Source of the DNA: Flammeovirgaceae bacterium
GTDB taxonomy: Bacteria > Bacteroidota > Bacteroidia > Cytophagales > Cyclobacteriaceae
Reading direction: 5' to 3'
Assembly (NCBI GenBank): GCA_021298355.1
Contig: JAJTEH010000011.1
Span: forward strand, 1 to 64,000
Length of the DNA stretch: 64,000 nucleotides
The position numbers were made by a program, and so were the translations under genes. Under the pieces are notes generated by a model that saw only the letters and a list, made by a program, of their open reading frames with translations, did no database searches and was not told where the DNA came from. Positions 46,796 through 56,400 of this stretch are shown here, piece after piece (position 1 is the stretch's first letter; the number at the start of each line of letters is the position of its first letter).

Positions 46796-47197
46796 CTACT
46801 TAAAAAACTTACTTGCTTTTTTCCAGAGCATATCGCGGTCGCTGGTAATGGAAGGGTCGCTATAAATGTGGGCAGATAACTCGCCAACAACACCTTTCTT
46901 AAAGCCAAGCTTTTCGGCAACCTGTTCGCAGAAAACAATTTCACTACGGAAAACCTGTCCGTCCATCTTCATTAACTGAATTAGGTAATACAAATGGGCA
47001 AACTTTTCTTCTTGTGTCATGCCGGAAGCATCGGCAATAGGTTTGGGGTTTCGGATCATCGAGTCAACATCATCTTTTTCAATGCCATTGGCTTTGGCGA
47101 TGGCATGAATAAGTTTTGCTTCCTTATCCTCCACTTTGTTGTCGCTGGCTGCCAAATTAATTAAGATGTTCAGCTCTGATTTTTTATCGAATGTCAT
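46796..47197 (-). CDS. TerB-like domain protein
   Basis: 133 residues, all helical, cytoplasmic. SELNILINLAASDNKVEDKE followed by FAHLYYLIQLMKMDGQVFRSE shows the paired acidic helix pattern of TerB-like (tellurite-resistance-type) domains, which bind metal in known members. No other ter genes are nearby, so a tellurite role should not be assumed. Confidence 0.7.
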   Translation of the reverse strand: MTFDKKSELNILINLAASDNKVEDKEAKLIHAIAKANGIEKDDVDSMIRNPKPIADASGMTQEEKFAHLYYLIQLMKMDGQVFRSEIVFCEQVAEKLGFKKGVVGELSAHIYSDPSITSDRDMLWKKASKFFK

Positions 47198-47350
47198 AAA
47201 TACTAGATTGGGTTTCTTACCACAAAAATTGAACTTATAGTTGAGAAAATTAGTGAAATTTATGTTGATTTAATACATGACATAAAAAGTTTTCCTAAAT
47301 CTTATGCAACCTGGTATCAGTTCGCTTGTCTTTGAATTAAATTTCGGAAT

Positions 47351-48028
47351 ATGAAAGGCATTATTTTATCGGCATTGGTTTTTGGTTGTTTCATAGCCTT
47401 TGGGCAAGATACAGAGACCCGAAACGTAGGAAGCTTTAGAGGTATAAAAGCACAAGAAGCAATTGATGTGTACCTTAAAAAGGGTACAAAAGAAGAGATA
47501 AAAATAGAAGCCAGCGGAGTTGCTACAAGCGATGTTCTAACAGAACTATCAGGCGATTACCTTAAAATTCATATGAAAGACGGAAGGTATCGGAATAAAA
47601 ATGTGAAGGTTTATGTTATCTATGTTGAATTGAATAAAATATCGGTAAGTTCAGCTGCATCTGTTTATCATCAGGGTGTTTTATATGCAGATAAGTTGGA
47701 AATAAATGCTTCCAGCGCAGGGGATATGGAGTTAAAAATTGCAGTGAGTACTTTGCAAGCCGAGGCAAGCAGTGCAGCAAAAATTGAGGTAACAGGCACT
47801 GCCAAAAAAGTATATGTAGAGGCCAGTAGTGCAGGTGATATAAGTGCCTTTGGCTTACAAACCGACATAGCTACCGCAGATGCAAGCAGCGCAGGTAACA
47901 TACAGGTTTCTGTAAAAGATGAACTCAATGCCGAGGCAAGTTCGGGAGGTAGTATTTTATACAGAGGAAATCCGGATAAATCGAATACAAGGGCTAGTTC
48001 GGGTGGTTCAGTAAGAAAATCAAATTAA
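47351..48028 (+). CDS. DUF2807 (GIN-domain) exported protein
   Basis: 225 residues with a signal peptide (IILSALVFGCFIAFG). RNVGSFRGIKAQEAIDVYL begins the DUF2807 fold. The rest is a right-handed beta-helix-like series with repeated ASSAG, SSAA or SSGG turns at about 20-residue spacing. Members are called putative autotransporter-adhesin head domains; in Bacteroidota they are exported and of unknown role. Confidence 0.82.
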   Translation: MKGIILSALVFGCFIAFGQDTETRNVGSFRGIKAQEAIDVYLKKGTKEEIKIEASGVATSDVLTELSGDYLKIHMKDGRYRNKNVKVYVIYVELNKISVSSAASVYHQGVLYADKLEINASSAGDMELKIAVSTLQAEASSAAKIEVTGTAKKVYVEASSAGDISAFGLQTDIATADASSAGNIQVSVKDELNAEASSGGSILYRGNPDKSNTRASSGGSVRKSN

Positions 48029-48054
48029 TAAGATTTCTTTTTATTCTTACTCGC

Positions 48055-48090
48055 AAAGCCAAAATCTGATAGAAAAGATTCTGGCTTTTT
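48055..48090 (+). terminator. Rho-independent terminator
   Basis: AAAGCCAAAATCT (48055-48067) pairs with AGATTCTGGCTTT (48076-48088) with one mismatch, then T. It closes the DUF2807 gene. Confidence 0.75.
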
Positions 48091-48129
48091 GATTTTGACT
48101 TTGGTGTACATTATTCGCCTTATGTTTTC

Positions 48130-48157
48130 TTTGGGCAACAGAAGTTCAGTACCTTCG
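48130..48157 (+). promoter_or_regulatory. Putative promoter of the S41 protease
   Basis: TTTG at 48130-48133, 16-base spacer, and TACCTTCG at 48150-48157, 11 bases before the ATG. The spacer is slightly short and the -7 box has one deviation. Confidence 0.4.
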
Positions 48158-48167
48158 TTATTCTCTT

Positions 48168-49817
48168 ATGATGAAGAAAAAATATTTCATTCCACTCGTA
48201 ATAATCATCGTTCTGTTGGTTGTAGCCAACACAAAACCTGCCGATCGTTATTTTGAAATTGCGCGAAATCTGGATGTGTTCGCCTCCTTGTTTAAGGAGG
48301 TAAATAACAATTATGTAGATGATGTAAACCCAAATACGCTCATGCGCACAGGAATCGATGCGATGTTGGCTTCGCTGGATCCTTACACTAATTATATACC
48401 TGAAGATGAAATAGAAAATTTTCGCACACAAAACACCGGGCAATATGGCGGCATAGGCGCTGTAACCAGGCAATTCGGAAACAGAACGGTAGTAACCTTA
48501 GTAATGGCAGGTTTTGCTGCAGAAAAAGGAGGATTGAAAGCAGGCGATGAAGTACTAAAAATCGATTCGAAAAATCTATCTTCCTTAACACAGGAAGAAG
48601 CAGGAAACCTAATGAAAGGACAGTTGGGTACACCGGTTACGCTTACTGTAAAACGCTACGGAGTAGATAAACCCATCGAACTAAGTTTTAAACGCGAGCG
48701 AATTAAAATTAGTAACGTTCCGCATTTTACACTTTTACAATCGCAAACGGGTTATATTCAGTTAACAGATTTTACACCAGACGCAGGAAAAGAAGTTAGA
48801 AATGCGCTTATCGCTTTAAAAGAAAAAGGAGCTAAGAATATTGTGTTGGATTTACGCGGAAACCCCGGAGGGTTATTGCAAGAAGCAGTAAACATATGCA
48901 ATTTGTTTTTGCCTAAAGGTGTTACCGTAGTAGAAACAAAAGGAAAAATAAAAGAGCATAACGTAACGTATAAAACACTTAATCCACCTGTAGATTTGGA
49001 AATACCCGTAGCTGTGTTAATAGACAGAGGGAGTGCATCGGCTAGCGAAATTGTTGCAGGTACATTACAGGATTACGACAGAGCTATAATTGTAGGAGAG
49101 AAATCCTTTGGGAAAGGTTTGGTGCAGATAAACCGAGATATTCCCTACAACTCTAAATTAAAAGTTACCACGGCTAAATATTATACACCAAGTGGTAGGT
49201 GCATTCAAGTTCTTGATTATTCACAAAGAAGAGCCGATGGTTCTGTAGCCTCCATACCCGATTCGCTAAAACGCCCGTTTAAAACAGCAAATGGCCGCAC
49301 CGTTTACGATGGCGGAGGCATAGATCCGGATATAGCTCTACCAAACAAAGAACTACATCCTATTATTCAAACCTTATTTCTCTCAGGTTATTTTGTAGAC
49401 TACGCCACGCAATATACATACACGCATGTAGCACCTGCATCGCCCACAGGCTTTGCTTTAACAGATGCTGAATATGCACAATTTGTAACTTGGATGAAAG
49501 GTAAACCCTATGCCTATAGAACAGATACAGATTTAGCATTGCAAGAATTAAAAGAACAAGCAAAGACCGAACAAAATATACAAGTAGTGCAACCCGAATT
49601 AGATAAAATAGAAGGGATACTTACCGAGAGAAAGAAAAACGATTTAATTGTTTATAAAAGCGAGATAAAACAATTTCTGGAAACTGAAATACTTACGCAT
49701 TATTTTGCTGAAAAGGGAAATGTAGAAGCTGGCTTCTCTTACGACACCGAGTTGCTACACACTGTTGGTTTATTAAAAGATACAGAACGTTGCAAGCAAA
49801 TTTTAGCAAGGCGCTAA
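48168..49817 (+). CDS. S41-family C-terminal processing peptidase
   Basis: 549 residues. N-terminal membrane anchor (FIPLVIIIVLLVVANT), a PDZ domain (GIGAVTRQFG to VTLTVKRYG), then the tail-specific protease core with Ser in DRGSASASEIVAG and Lys in GEKSFGKGLVQ. DLRGNPGGLLQEAV is conserved. It cleaves proteins near unstructured C-termini in the periplasm. ATG 48168 is followed by a second ATG; either may be used. The next gene starts on the base after its stop. Confidence 0.92.
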   Translation: MMKKKYFIPLVIIIVLLVVANTKPADRYFEIARNLDVFASLFKEVNNNYVDDVNPNTLMRTGIDAMLASLDPYTNYIPEDEIENFRTQNTGQYGGIGAVTRQFGNRTVVTLVMAGFAAEKGGLKAGDEVLKIDSKNLSSLTQEEAGNLMKGQLGTPVTLTVKRYGVDKPIELSFKRERIKISNVPHFTLLQSQTGYIQLTDFTPDAGKEVRNALIALKEKGAKNIVLDLRGNPGGLLQEAVNICNLFLPKGVTVVETKGKIKEHNVTYKTLNPPVDLEIPVAVLIDRGSASASEIVAGTLQDYDRAIIVGEKSFGKGLVQINRDIPYNSKLKVTTAKYYTPSGRCIQVLDYSQRRADGSVASIPDSLKRPFKTANGRTVYDGGGIDPDIALPNKELHPIIQTLFLSGYFVDYATQYTYTHVAPASPTGFALTDAEYAQFVTWMKGKPYAYRTDTDLALQELKEQAKTEQNIQVVQPELDKIEGILTERKKNDLIVYKSEIKQFLETEILTHYFAEKGNVEAGFSYDTELLHTVGLLKDTERCKQILARR

Positions 49818-50684
49818 ATGAAAGTTAAAAAATGGTTGATCCTGAGCACAGTGGTTGCAATTAGTGTGATCGTGCAAGCATGTTTAACCTTTCGAATGTC
49901 TTCCGGAGAATTAAAAAAGTATTTTAATAAAAAAAAGGTAAACTACATACGCACCCTTTCGGCACAAGGTAAACGCAATTTACACTATGTACAAACTGGC
50001 GACACCTCCAGGCAAACCATTGTTTTTGTACATGGTTCACCGGGTTCGTATAGCGCCTTCATCGATTTTTTATCCGATAGCACGTTACTTGCTTCGTATT
50101 GTTTAGTAAGCGTTGATCGGCCGGGCTTTGGGTATTCAAATTTTGGATTAGCCGAACCTTCTATAAATAACCAGGCCGATTTCTTTGTTCCACTGCTCGA
50201 GAGATTAAGCAACAAAAAAGTAATATTAGTTGGGCACAGTTTGGGCGGTCCGCTTGTGGCAAATTTGGCTATGCGTTACCCACATCTTGTGCGGGGTATT
50301 GTGTTGGTAGCAGCATCGGTAGATCCTGAACTAGAGCCTAACGAAAGATGGTTTCGTGTGCCCTTACGCACACCTTTTATGCGTTGGATTTTACCTCCTT
50401 CTATGCGCGCGTCTAACGATGAGTTATGCGATTTGAAATTTGAACTGCAAAACATGGTACCACTATGGCAGAACATTACCTGCCCTGTTGCAATTGTACA
50501 TGGCGAAAAAGACAGCCTTGTACCTTTTGGTAATGTTAAGTTTATAGAAGAAAACCTACCAAAACACGCACCATTAAGTTTGTTTACCAAAAAAGACATG
50601 AACCATTTTGTGCCCTGGAGTAATCCCGAACTTATACGAGAAGCCATTGATTCTTTAGCTTCTTCTTTTACACAGCCCAACTAG
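49818..50684 (+). CDS. Alpha/beta hydrolase, probable lipoprotein
   Basis: 288 residues. Signal segment with VIVQAC, a probable though not perfect lipobox. Oxyanion-hole motif VHGSPGS, nucleophile Ser in VGHSLGGPLVANLAMR, acidic residue in GEKDSLVP and His in DMNHFVPWS form a complete triad. Substrate unknown. It starts directly after the S41 protease and its last 17 bases overlap the convergent pyrE. Confidence 0.85.
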   Translation: MKVKKWLILSTVVAISVIVQACLTFRMSSGELKKYFNKKKVNYIRTLSAQGKRNLHYVQTGDTSRQTIVFVHGSPGSYSAFIDFLSDSTLLASYCLVSVDRPGFGYSNFGLAEPSINNQADFFVPLLERLSNKKVILVGHSLGGPLVANLAMRYPHLVRGIVLVAASVDPELEPNERWFRVPLRTPFMRWILPPSMRASNDELCDLKFELQNMVPLWQNITCPVAIVHGEKDSLVPFGNVKFIEENLPKHAPLSLFTKKDMNHFVPWSNPELIREAIDSLASSFTQPN

Positions 50685-51309
50685 CAGGGTCGTATCGCCA
50701 TGCCTTTAGTTGTGTAAGTTGCTCGTCTGTAATGGTGTTTGTTGAAAGAGCATAGTCTACCAGATGCTGATAATCACTCAGGCAAACTAATGGAACATTT
50801 GCTTTTTTAAATTGAGCTTCGGCCACATCAAATCCATATGTAAAAACAGCGGCCATGCCAATAACATCAAATCCGGCATCGCGCAGCGCCTCTGTTGCTT
50901 TTAACGAACTGCCTCCGGTAGAAACCAAATCTTCCAACACAACTACTTTTTGGTTTTTGGTAATCTTACCTTCTATCAGGTTTTCCATACCATGATCTTT
51001 CGGTTTCGGACGCACATAAACAAATGGAATATCCAACGCATCTGCAACCAATGCGCCTTGCGGAATGCCTGCAGTAGCTACACCGGCAATAGCTTGTACA
51101 GCCGGAAAATTGTGCCTGATGGCATTCACTAATCCTTCCTTAACCATAGTGCGCACGTGCGGATAAGATAAAGCCAAACGGTTATCGCAATAAATTGGCG
51201 ATTTCCAGCCAGAGCTCCAGGTAAACGGTTTTAAGATGTTTAACTTTATTGCTTCGATACGTAAAAGCTCGCGTGCAATAGGTTGAGCTGTTTCAGCATA
51301 AATCACCAT
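50668..51309 (-). CDS. pyrE: Orotate phosphoribosyltransferase
   Basis: 213 residues from ATG 51309; the frame extends to 51402 but that start would overlap the NUDIX gene and adds no conserved sequence. PRPP motif VVVLEDLVSTGGSSLK, YVRPKPKDHG with the catalytic Lys, and SGWKSPIYCDNR are diagnostic. It makes OMP from orotate in pyrimidine synthesis. Its 3' end overlaps the convergent hydrolase gene. Confidence 0.94.
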   Translation of the reverse strand: MVIYAETAQPIARELLRIEAIKLNILKPFTWSSGWKSPIYCDNRLALSYPHVRTMVKEGLVNAIRHNFPAVQAIAGVATAGIPQGALVADALDIPFVYVRPKPKDHGMENLIEGKITKNQKVVVLEDLVSTGGSSLKATEALRDAGFDVIGMAAVFTYGFDVAEAQFKKANVPLVCLSDYQHLVDYALSTNTITDEQLTQLKAWRYDPASWAV

Positions 51310-51401
51310 AGAAATATCTTTGTGCGAAATTGGTAAAAAAACTCTTTTGCTCTTGTAGGCATGGAAATTATTTATTCTTTTGCACAGACTAAGCGCAACC
51401 A

Positions 51402-52091
51402 ATGGTTATCTTCATTAATGACATTCGCGTTACATTGTATAAACCAAGCGATGAGCCAACATCCGGAACGTTTAGCCAGGTAATAGACGCGGCCTCTGGC
51501 GTGCCAAGCCCAGCCCAACTCGTACACCATGTTTGGGTAAAAAATGCTGATGAAAAAACCGTAGGCATTTTACTGGAATTGCTGAATAGCAAAGTACCAC
51601 TTCCCTTGTTTTCGTTACATATTTCTGTGCTGAATTACGAAACCTCCAAACAGTTTTTGAAGAGTAAGTTTAAAGTGATAAAAGCTGCTGGTGGCCTGGT
51701 AAGGAAGAAAGATAAATTGCTGATGATTTATCGTTTAAAAAAATGGGATTTACCTAAAGGAAAAAAAGAGAGAGGGGAGAAGTACAAAGAAACTGCCGTA
51801 AGAGAGATAGAGGAAGAATGCGGAGTACGTGTAAAAATCGGTAAAAAAATTTGTACCACCTGGCATACCTACACCATGAACAAAAACGCCATGCTAAAGA
51901 AAACCAAGTGGTATGCCATGGAATTAATAGACGATAGCCGCATGGCACCTAGCATTGAAGAAGATATAGAACAAGTACGGTGGATGAACGCCAAAGAAGC
52001 TTTCCATGCCTTACACAACTCGTACAAATCAATTTCTTACGTTTTCGAATCTTATTATAAGGAAATCGGAGAGAAAAAAATTTCTGATTAA
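51402..52091 (+). CDS. NUDIX hydrolase
   Basis: 229 residues. The Nudix box begins GKKERGEKYKETAVREIEEE and continues CGV, matching G-x5-E-x7-REUxEExGU. The N-terminal 100 residues are a separate small domain not recognised. It likely hydrolyses a nucleoside diphosphate derivative. Divergent from pyrE; overlaps the next, convergent gene by 4 bases. Confidence 0.88.
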   Translation: MVIFINDIRVTLYKPSDEPTSGTFSQVIDAASGVPSPAQLVHHVWVKNADEKTVGILLELLNSKVPLPLFSLHISVLNYETSKQFLKSKFKVIKAAGGLVRKKDKLLMIYRLKKWDLPKGKKERGEKYKETAVREIEEECGVRVKIGKKICTTWHTYTMNKNAMLKKTKWYAMELIDDSRMAPSIEEDIEQVRWMNAKEAFHALHNSYKSISYVFESYYKEIGEKKISD

Positions 52092-52486
52092 TGGATATCC
52101 TGCCCGGTTAAAACGTGCTCGAAACGATCGGCCATAGTGGCCACCTCTTGCACCATTTCTTTTACCTGATCTTCAGAAATAGTAGTAGCTGTACACGATG
52201 CTTCCATTTTCAGGTAATTATCTTCAATCATAAATTTTGCATAGTCGAATTTCGCATTTTCTTCCAACAATTCGCGCACGTTTATCGCTCCATTAAATTC
52301 ACACACTTTTGAAGTAAACACAGCTAACTCGCGGCCCGAAAATTTACTGGGTTGCAACAAAGCCAACACAGTTTGAAAACGATGAACGCCCAAAGGTACT
52401 ACAACAACTCCTTTGCTTTGATCATACTGTGTAAACTGACCGCCAATTTGCTCGGCATAATTTTTTAGGAAAGGAAAAAGCTGCAT
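52088..52486 (-). CDS. YbjN/CesT-like small protein
   Basis: 132 residues from ATG 52486 (MQLFPFLKNYAEQIGG). A longer frame to 52606 overlaps the next gene and has no conserved sequence. The alpha/beta pattern (GVVVVPLGVHRFQTVLALLQ, KFMIEDNYLKMEASC) recalls YbjN or CesT-type chaperone folds; this is a weak match. Cytoplasmic. Confidence 0.6.
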   Translation of the reverse strand: MQLFPFLKNYAEQIGGQFTQYDQSKGVVVVPLGVHRFQTVLALLQPSKFSGRELAVFTSKVCEFNGAINVRELLEENAKFDYAKFMIEDNYLKMEASCTATTISEDQVKEMVQEVATMADRFEHVLTGQDIH

Positions 52487-52535
52487 AGGTATAAGGTTTA
52501 ATTTAGGAAGATAAATTACGAACAATAGAAGGTAA

Positions 52536-53435
52536 TTAAAAGTATAAAGGATAAAATCTGGCAGAACCCCGGTTGAATGCCAATGCGGGTGCGGGCAGGC
52601 GAACACCCGATAGCAAAATAAGTAAGCCCTTTACAAATTTAGAACGCGTTTTTATTCCGGTTAAATCAATATCTACGGCTAGGTAGTATTGACGATAAGC
52701 GTTGTATCCTGCTTGCTGGTTGGATGCATCATTTGCATAAATCATGTTTTGTGCTCCATACCCAACTGCAACATTTAGCCATTTAGGAAATTTGGTAAAC
52801 TTATCTACATCTACCGAAAGCCAATACGTTTGGCCATTGTAATCTTTAAGCATTTGCGATGCAAGGTTATCGCCTAACACATTGGGTCGTTTGTTCGCTA
52901 AAGATGTGGGACTAAATGAAAATTTTGGATAGATGCGGATATCTCTCCATAAAAGAATTTGACCGTAATAAAAACTGCTTCCGGCAAAATTAGCCAGTAA
53001 ATCGCTGGCCGAAGCGCCATACGCTGCCGAGTGTCCATCTAATATTTCTATGGCACTAATCGCTAACCAACCGGTTGCCGCACCTAAAGCAGCGGCTTTC
53101 CGAGGTTGTATGCCCGCATTATTAAGCGAGCGACTGCTTAATGCACTAATGTAAAATGAAGAATAGAAATGCCCGACTTTATCTACCTGCTTCCATTCGT
53201 GGGCATCGTTAAAAAAGCTAAACCTTTGTCGAGGGTTTTCTTTATACCACACTTCGTTTAATCCAAGTAATCCAACAGTATACAGGCTGCCGGCCCATGC
53301 AATTTTTTTCTTCAATTTAGTGGGGTTGTAAACAACGGAGTCGTATAAGGTAAACTGGGCATGGCAAACCGAAGTTGCAAGTACATTCAGGAACAAACTA
53401 AAAACCAAAAACGATAAACACTTATTGTACTTCAT
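52536..53435 (-). CDS. DUF2279 family exported protein
   Basis: 299 residues from ATG 53435. Signal peptide about residues 1-27 (CLSFLVFSLFLNVLATSVCHA). DKVGHFYSSFYISALSSRSL and SAIEILDGHSAAYGASASDL are the DUF2279/YfiM-type motifs, with several hydrophobic helices. Start overlaps the 3' end of tamB by 14 bases on the same strand, indicating an operon. Function unknown. Confidence 0.82.
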   Translation of the reverse strand: MKYNKCLSFLVFSLFLNVLATSVCHAQFTLYDSVVYNPTKLKKKIAWAGSLYTVGLLGLNEVWYKENPRQRFSFFNDAHEWKQVDKVGHFYSSFYISALSSRSLNNAGIQPRKAAALGAATGWLAISAIEILDGHSAAYGASASDLLANFAGSSFYYGQILLWRDIRIYPKFSFSPTSLANKRPNVLGDNLASQMLKDYNGQTYWLSVDVDKFTKFPKWLNVAVGYGAQNMIYANDASNQQAGYNAYRQYYLAVDIDLTGIKTRSKFVKGLLILLSGVRLPAPALAFNRGSARFYPLYF

Positions 53436-56400
53436 CGTTTTTCGGAATAATTCCTTCCTTGTTTCTTTCTTCGGCCAATTCTTTTTCTCTTCGTTTGCGT
53501 GCACTACGCCATAAGTCTGTAAATACATTAAAGCTTTGGGTGTGTTGTAAACTAAAACCGGTTGTTATTGTATTTTGGTTATTGATGGCTGTTTGTATAG
53601 GATTAACGTTAGTACGGTTGTACATTCTAACCTTAAATTTACCGTCTGCCGAAAGCATATAGTCCACCGTCCAGTCGCCCACTAAAGCAGCTGTGTTAGA
53701 ATTTGTGTTTGGTGTTGTCGTAGTTACGTTGCTTTGATTAACAAAAGTGCCATCGCGTGTTACCCGTAACCTGCCATTAAAAAAACTATACGATAACCGA
53801 AGTTGAAACGTATTAAATGCTTGCTGATCTAACGCTCCAAGGTCTACATCAATTTCCAGATTTTCATCTACCTGGCTAATCCAATAACTAAGTTGGTTAG
53901 AAAGCAATTCGCTAACACTATTAGCAACAGAGCCCGATGTTGTAATGCCATCGTTTAGCGAAGAGAGCCTGCGCAGAATAATTAAACTGAACACTTGTTT
54001 ATTCAATTCTTGTTCATCTAACTTTGCTTTAAAGGCATCGAACTCAAAACCGAGTCTAACATTAGTTCCGTTTATGTTTATCGATGGCGGAAGATCTTTA
54101 GCAATAATATCGAATGCAATGTCTGGCGATAACATGGCGCCACTCAAATTTAATAAAACCTGCATAGGATATTTTCGCCTTAGGATAGGATCGTTTTGTA
54201 TATCCGGATTGTTGATGATGGGCGCAACCGATGCCAACTGGTTGTAGGCTGCCTTGATTTGCAATTGGCCATCGTAAGGATCGCCCGCCCACGTAATGCG
54301 GCTTCCTTTCTGTATTTCAAATTCTTTATTGATTACATTGTATAAGGTAAAATTGTATGCACCTTCTTCAAAGGTTACTCCACCAAACATAGAAAACTCT
54401 CCGCGCGTATCCAGTTGCAAACGTAAATCGCCATTGCCACGTCCTCGTATAATATCGCCTGCTTTTATATCAAAAATAATTTCGCAATACGCATCAGGTG
54501 TTATATCCAGATTTAAATCTATAGTAAGTCCGGTAAGGGTTTTTTTATTGTCTGTATCTGTTTTGGTTTGTCGGGTTGTATCGGCAAAAGAAACAAAATT
54601 AATGTATTCACTTTTTTCTACGGTGGAGGTTGACCCGATCGGAATGTAAAGTTTAGAATTGCGTTCTGTTTTTGCCGTAGCCGAAATTTTTAAGTTATCA
54701 GCCGGGCCAAAGAAGTTTACTTTCCCACTTGCAAAACCTTGTCCGTAAAAAAGCGTGTTGTCTTTTAAGGTAGTGTTAAGCACCATAAAGTTTGTAAAGG
54801 TGGCATCGATGTTAATGCGCATCGAATTAAAATTTTTATGGGCGATAAATCCTTCTAGCGTTGCCTTGTTTTTAAAATTATCTTCAAGAGCAATATTTTC
54901 GAAATAGATAGAGGTAGGTGTAAGTCCGATGTTACCATCGAATGTATAGAGGGTTTTCAGGTAGTCGATCATGATCTGCCCCTTGTTAATTTTACCTACT
55001 CCGCGAATCAATGGTTTTTGTAAAGTTCCTTTAATTAAAAAATCTCCTGTTACGGTTCCATCTATCTGGCTAAACAAACCGCGTAAAACCGGCTCAGCTA
55101 ATTTTAAGTTAGCTTGGTTTAGTGAGGCATTAATTTCTAAAGGACTAAATTTATTTTTCGGATCGTACTCACCTTTTAATGTAATGGCATTTACTTCTTT
55201 TCTGGTTACTAAAAAATCTATCAAGAATTTGTTTTCTTCTTTACTCCATTCATTTTTACCGGTAATGTCGCCAACCAGAAAATTGTTAACGGTTAATCCT
55301 TTTACCTGTATGTCGTTTTCAATAGAAGTTTCGCGGTAAAGATCTTTTAAAACTACATGGGCTTGTACAAGGCCTTTCAGTTTTTCGGTAATCAGTGGGT
55401 TAAGCGATGCAAGTTCGAGTTGTTGCAAGGTTATTTGTAATGGTTTTAACGGATCATCAGATACGAAGCCATTTATTTCAATTTTCTGTAAACTTTCTGA
55501 GAATCCCAGTTTTTCTATTCTCCATTCTCGGCCTGCCTGTGCTACTTGTGCTTGTGGGCTAACCTTCCATACTTTATCCAGAATTTTGATGGTGGATTGT
55601 GCAAACGTAAAACGCGTGCTGTCGGCAAAATCTACTGTGCCTTTTAGCCGAACGTTATTGTCGCTATCCGCCTGGTCTGCTTCAACACTAAAATCGATAT
55701 GGTTGTTATTCCAGATGGCCTCTGTTAAAAGATTTTTAGTTTTTACACCTTCTATTTTTTGATTTTCAGATTGAATGAAAATCATAGCCAAAACTGATGT
55801 GCTATCAGCTAGTTTAGAGGCATTAACATCGATGGTGGTATTGTTAAAACTAAATCCTTGATATCGGAGTTGAGGGATTTGAGCGAAGGCAGAAAACGCA
55901 GTAGTAATACCATTGCTAAAGTTCCCTTCCAGTTTAACGTTTGGTGAAATGGAAAAATCTTCATTTAGTACAGCAGCCAAAGGTTTTACGTTGTGTAACC
56001 ACATTGTAAAATCTGCTTTGTAATTTTTTCCACTGTTTTTGTTAGTGCTGTAATAAGCAAAAGTTTGTTTTTTATCGTTAATGATGTTCAGTCTAAACTC
56101 TTTCACCATTTCCTGCACATCTGCTAGTAAATCTGAATAAAAGAAATCTCCCTTTACTTCTGCCGAAACCAAATCGCTTGTAAGTTTTAGTTCGTGCGAG
56201 TTTGTTGTTTTATCGGCTAAAACTTTCACCTTGTCTACTTGTAACCATTGGTTTTGGTAATGCAATTGTAGGTTGCTTAGTTCGCCACTGCCTTGTAAAC
56301 TATCAAGCGCTAATCCGGTAGAGTTTATGTTTACATCGGTTTTAATCGCTAAAATATCTTTGGATAATTTAAGATGATGTAAGTTGGCGGTGTCGATAGT

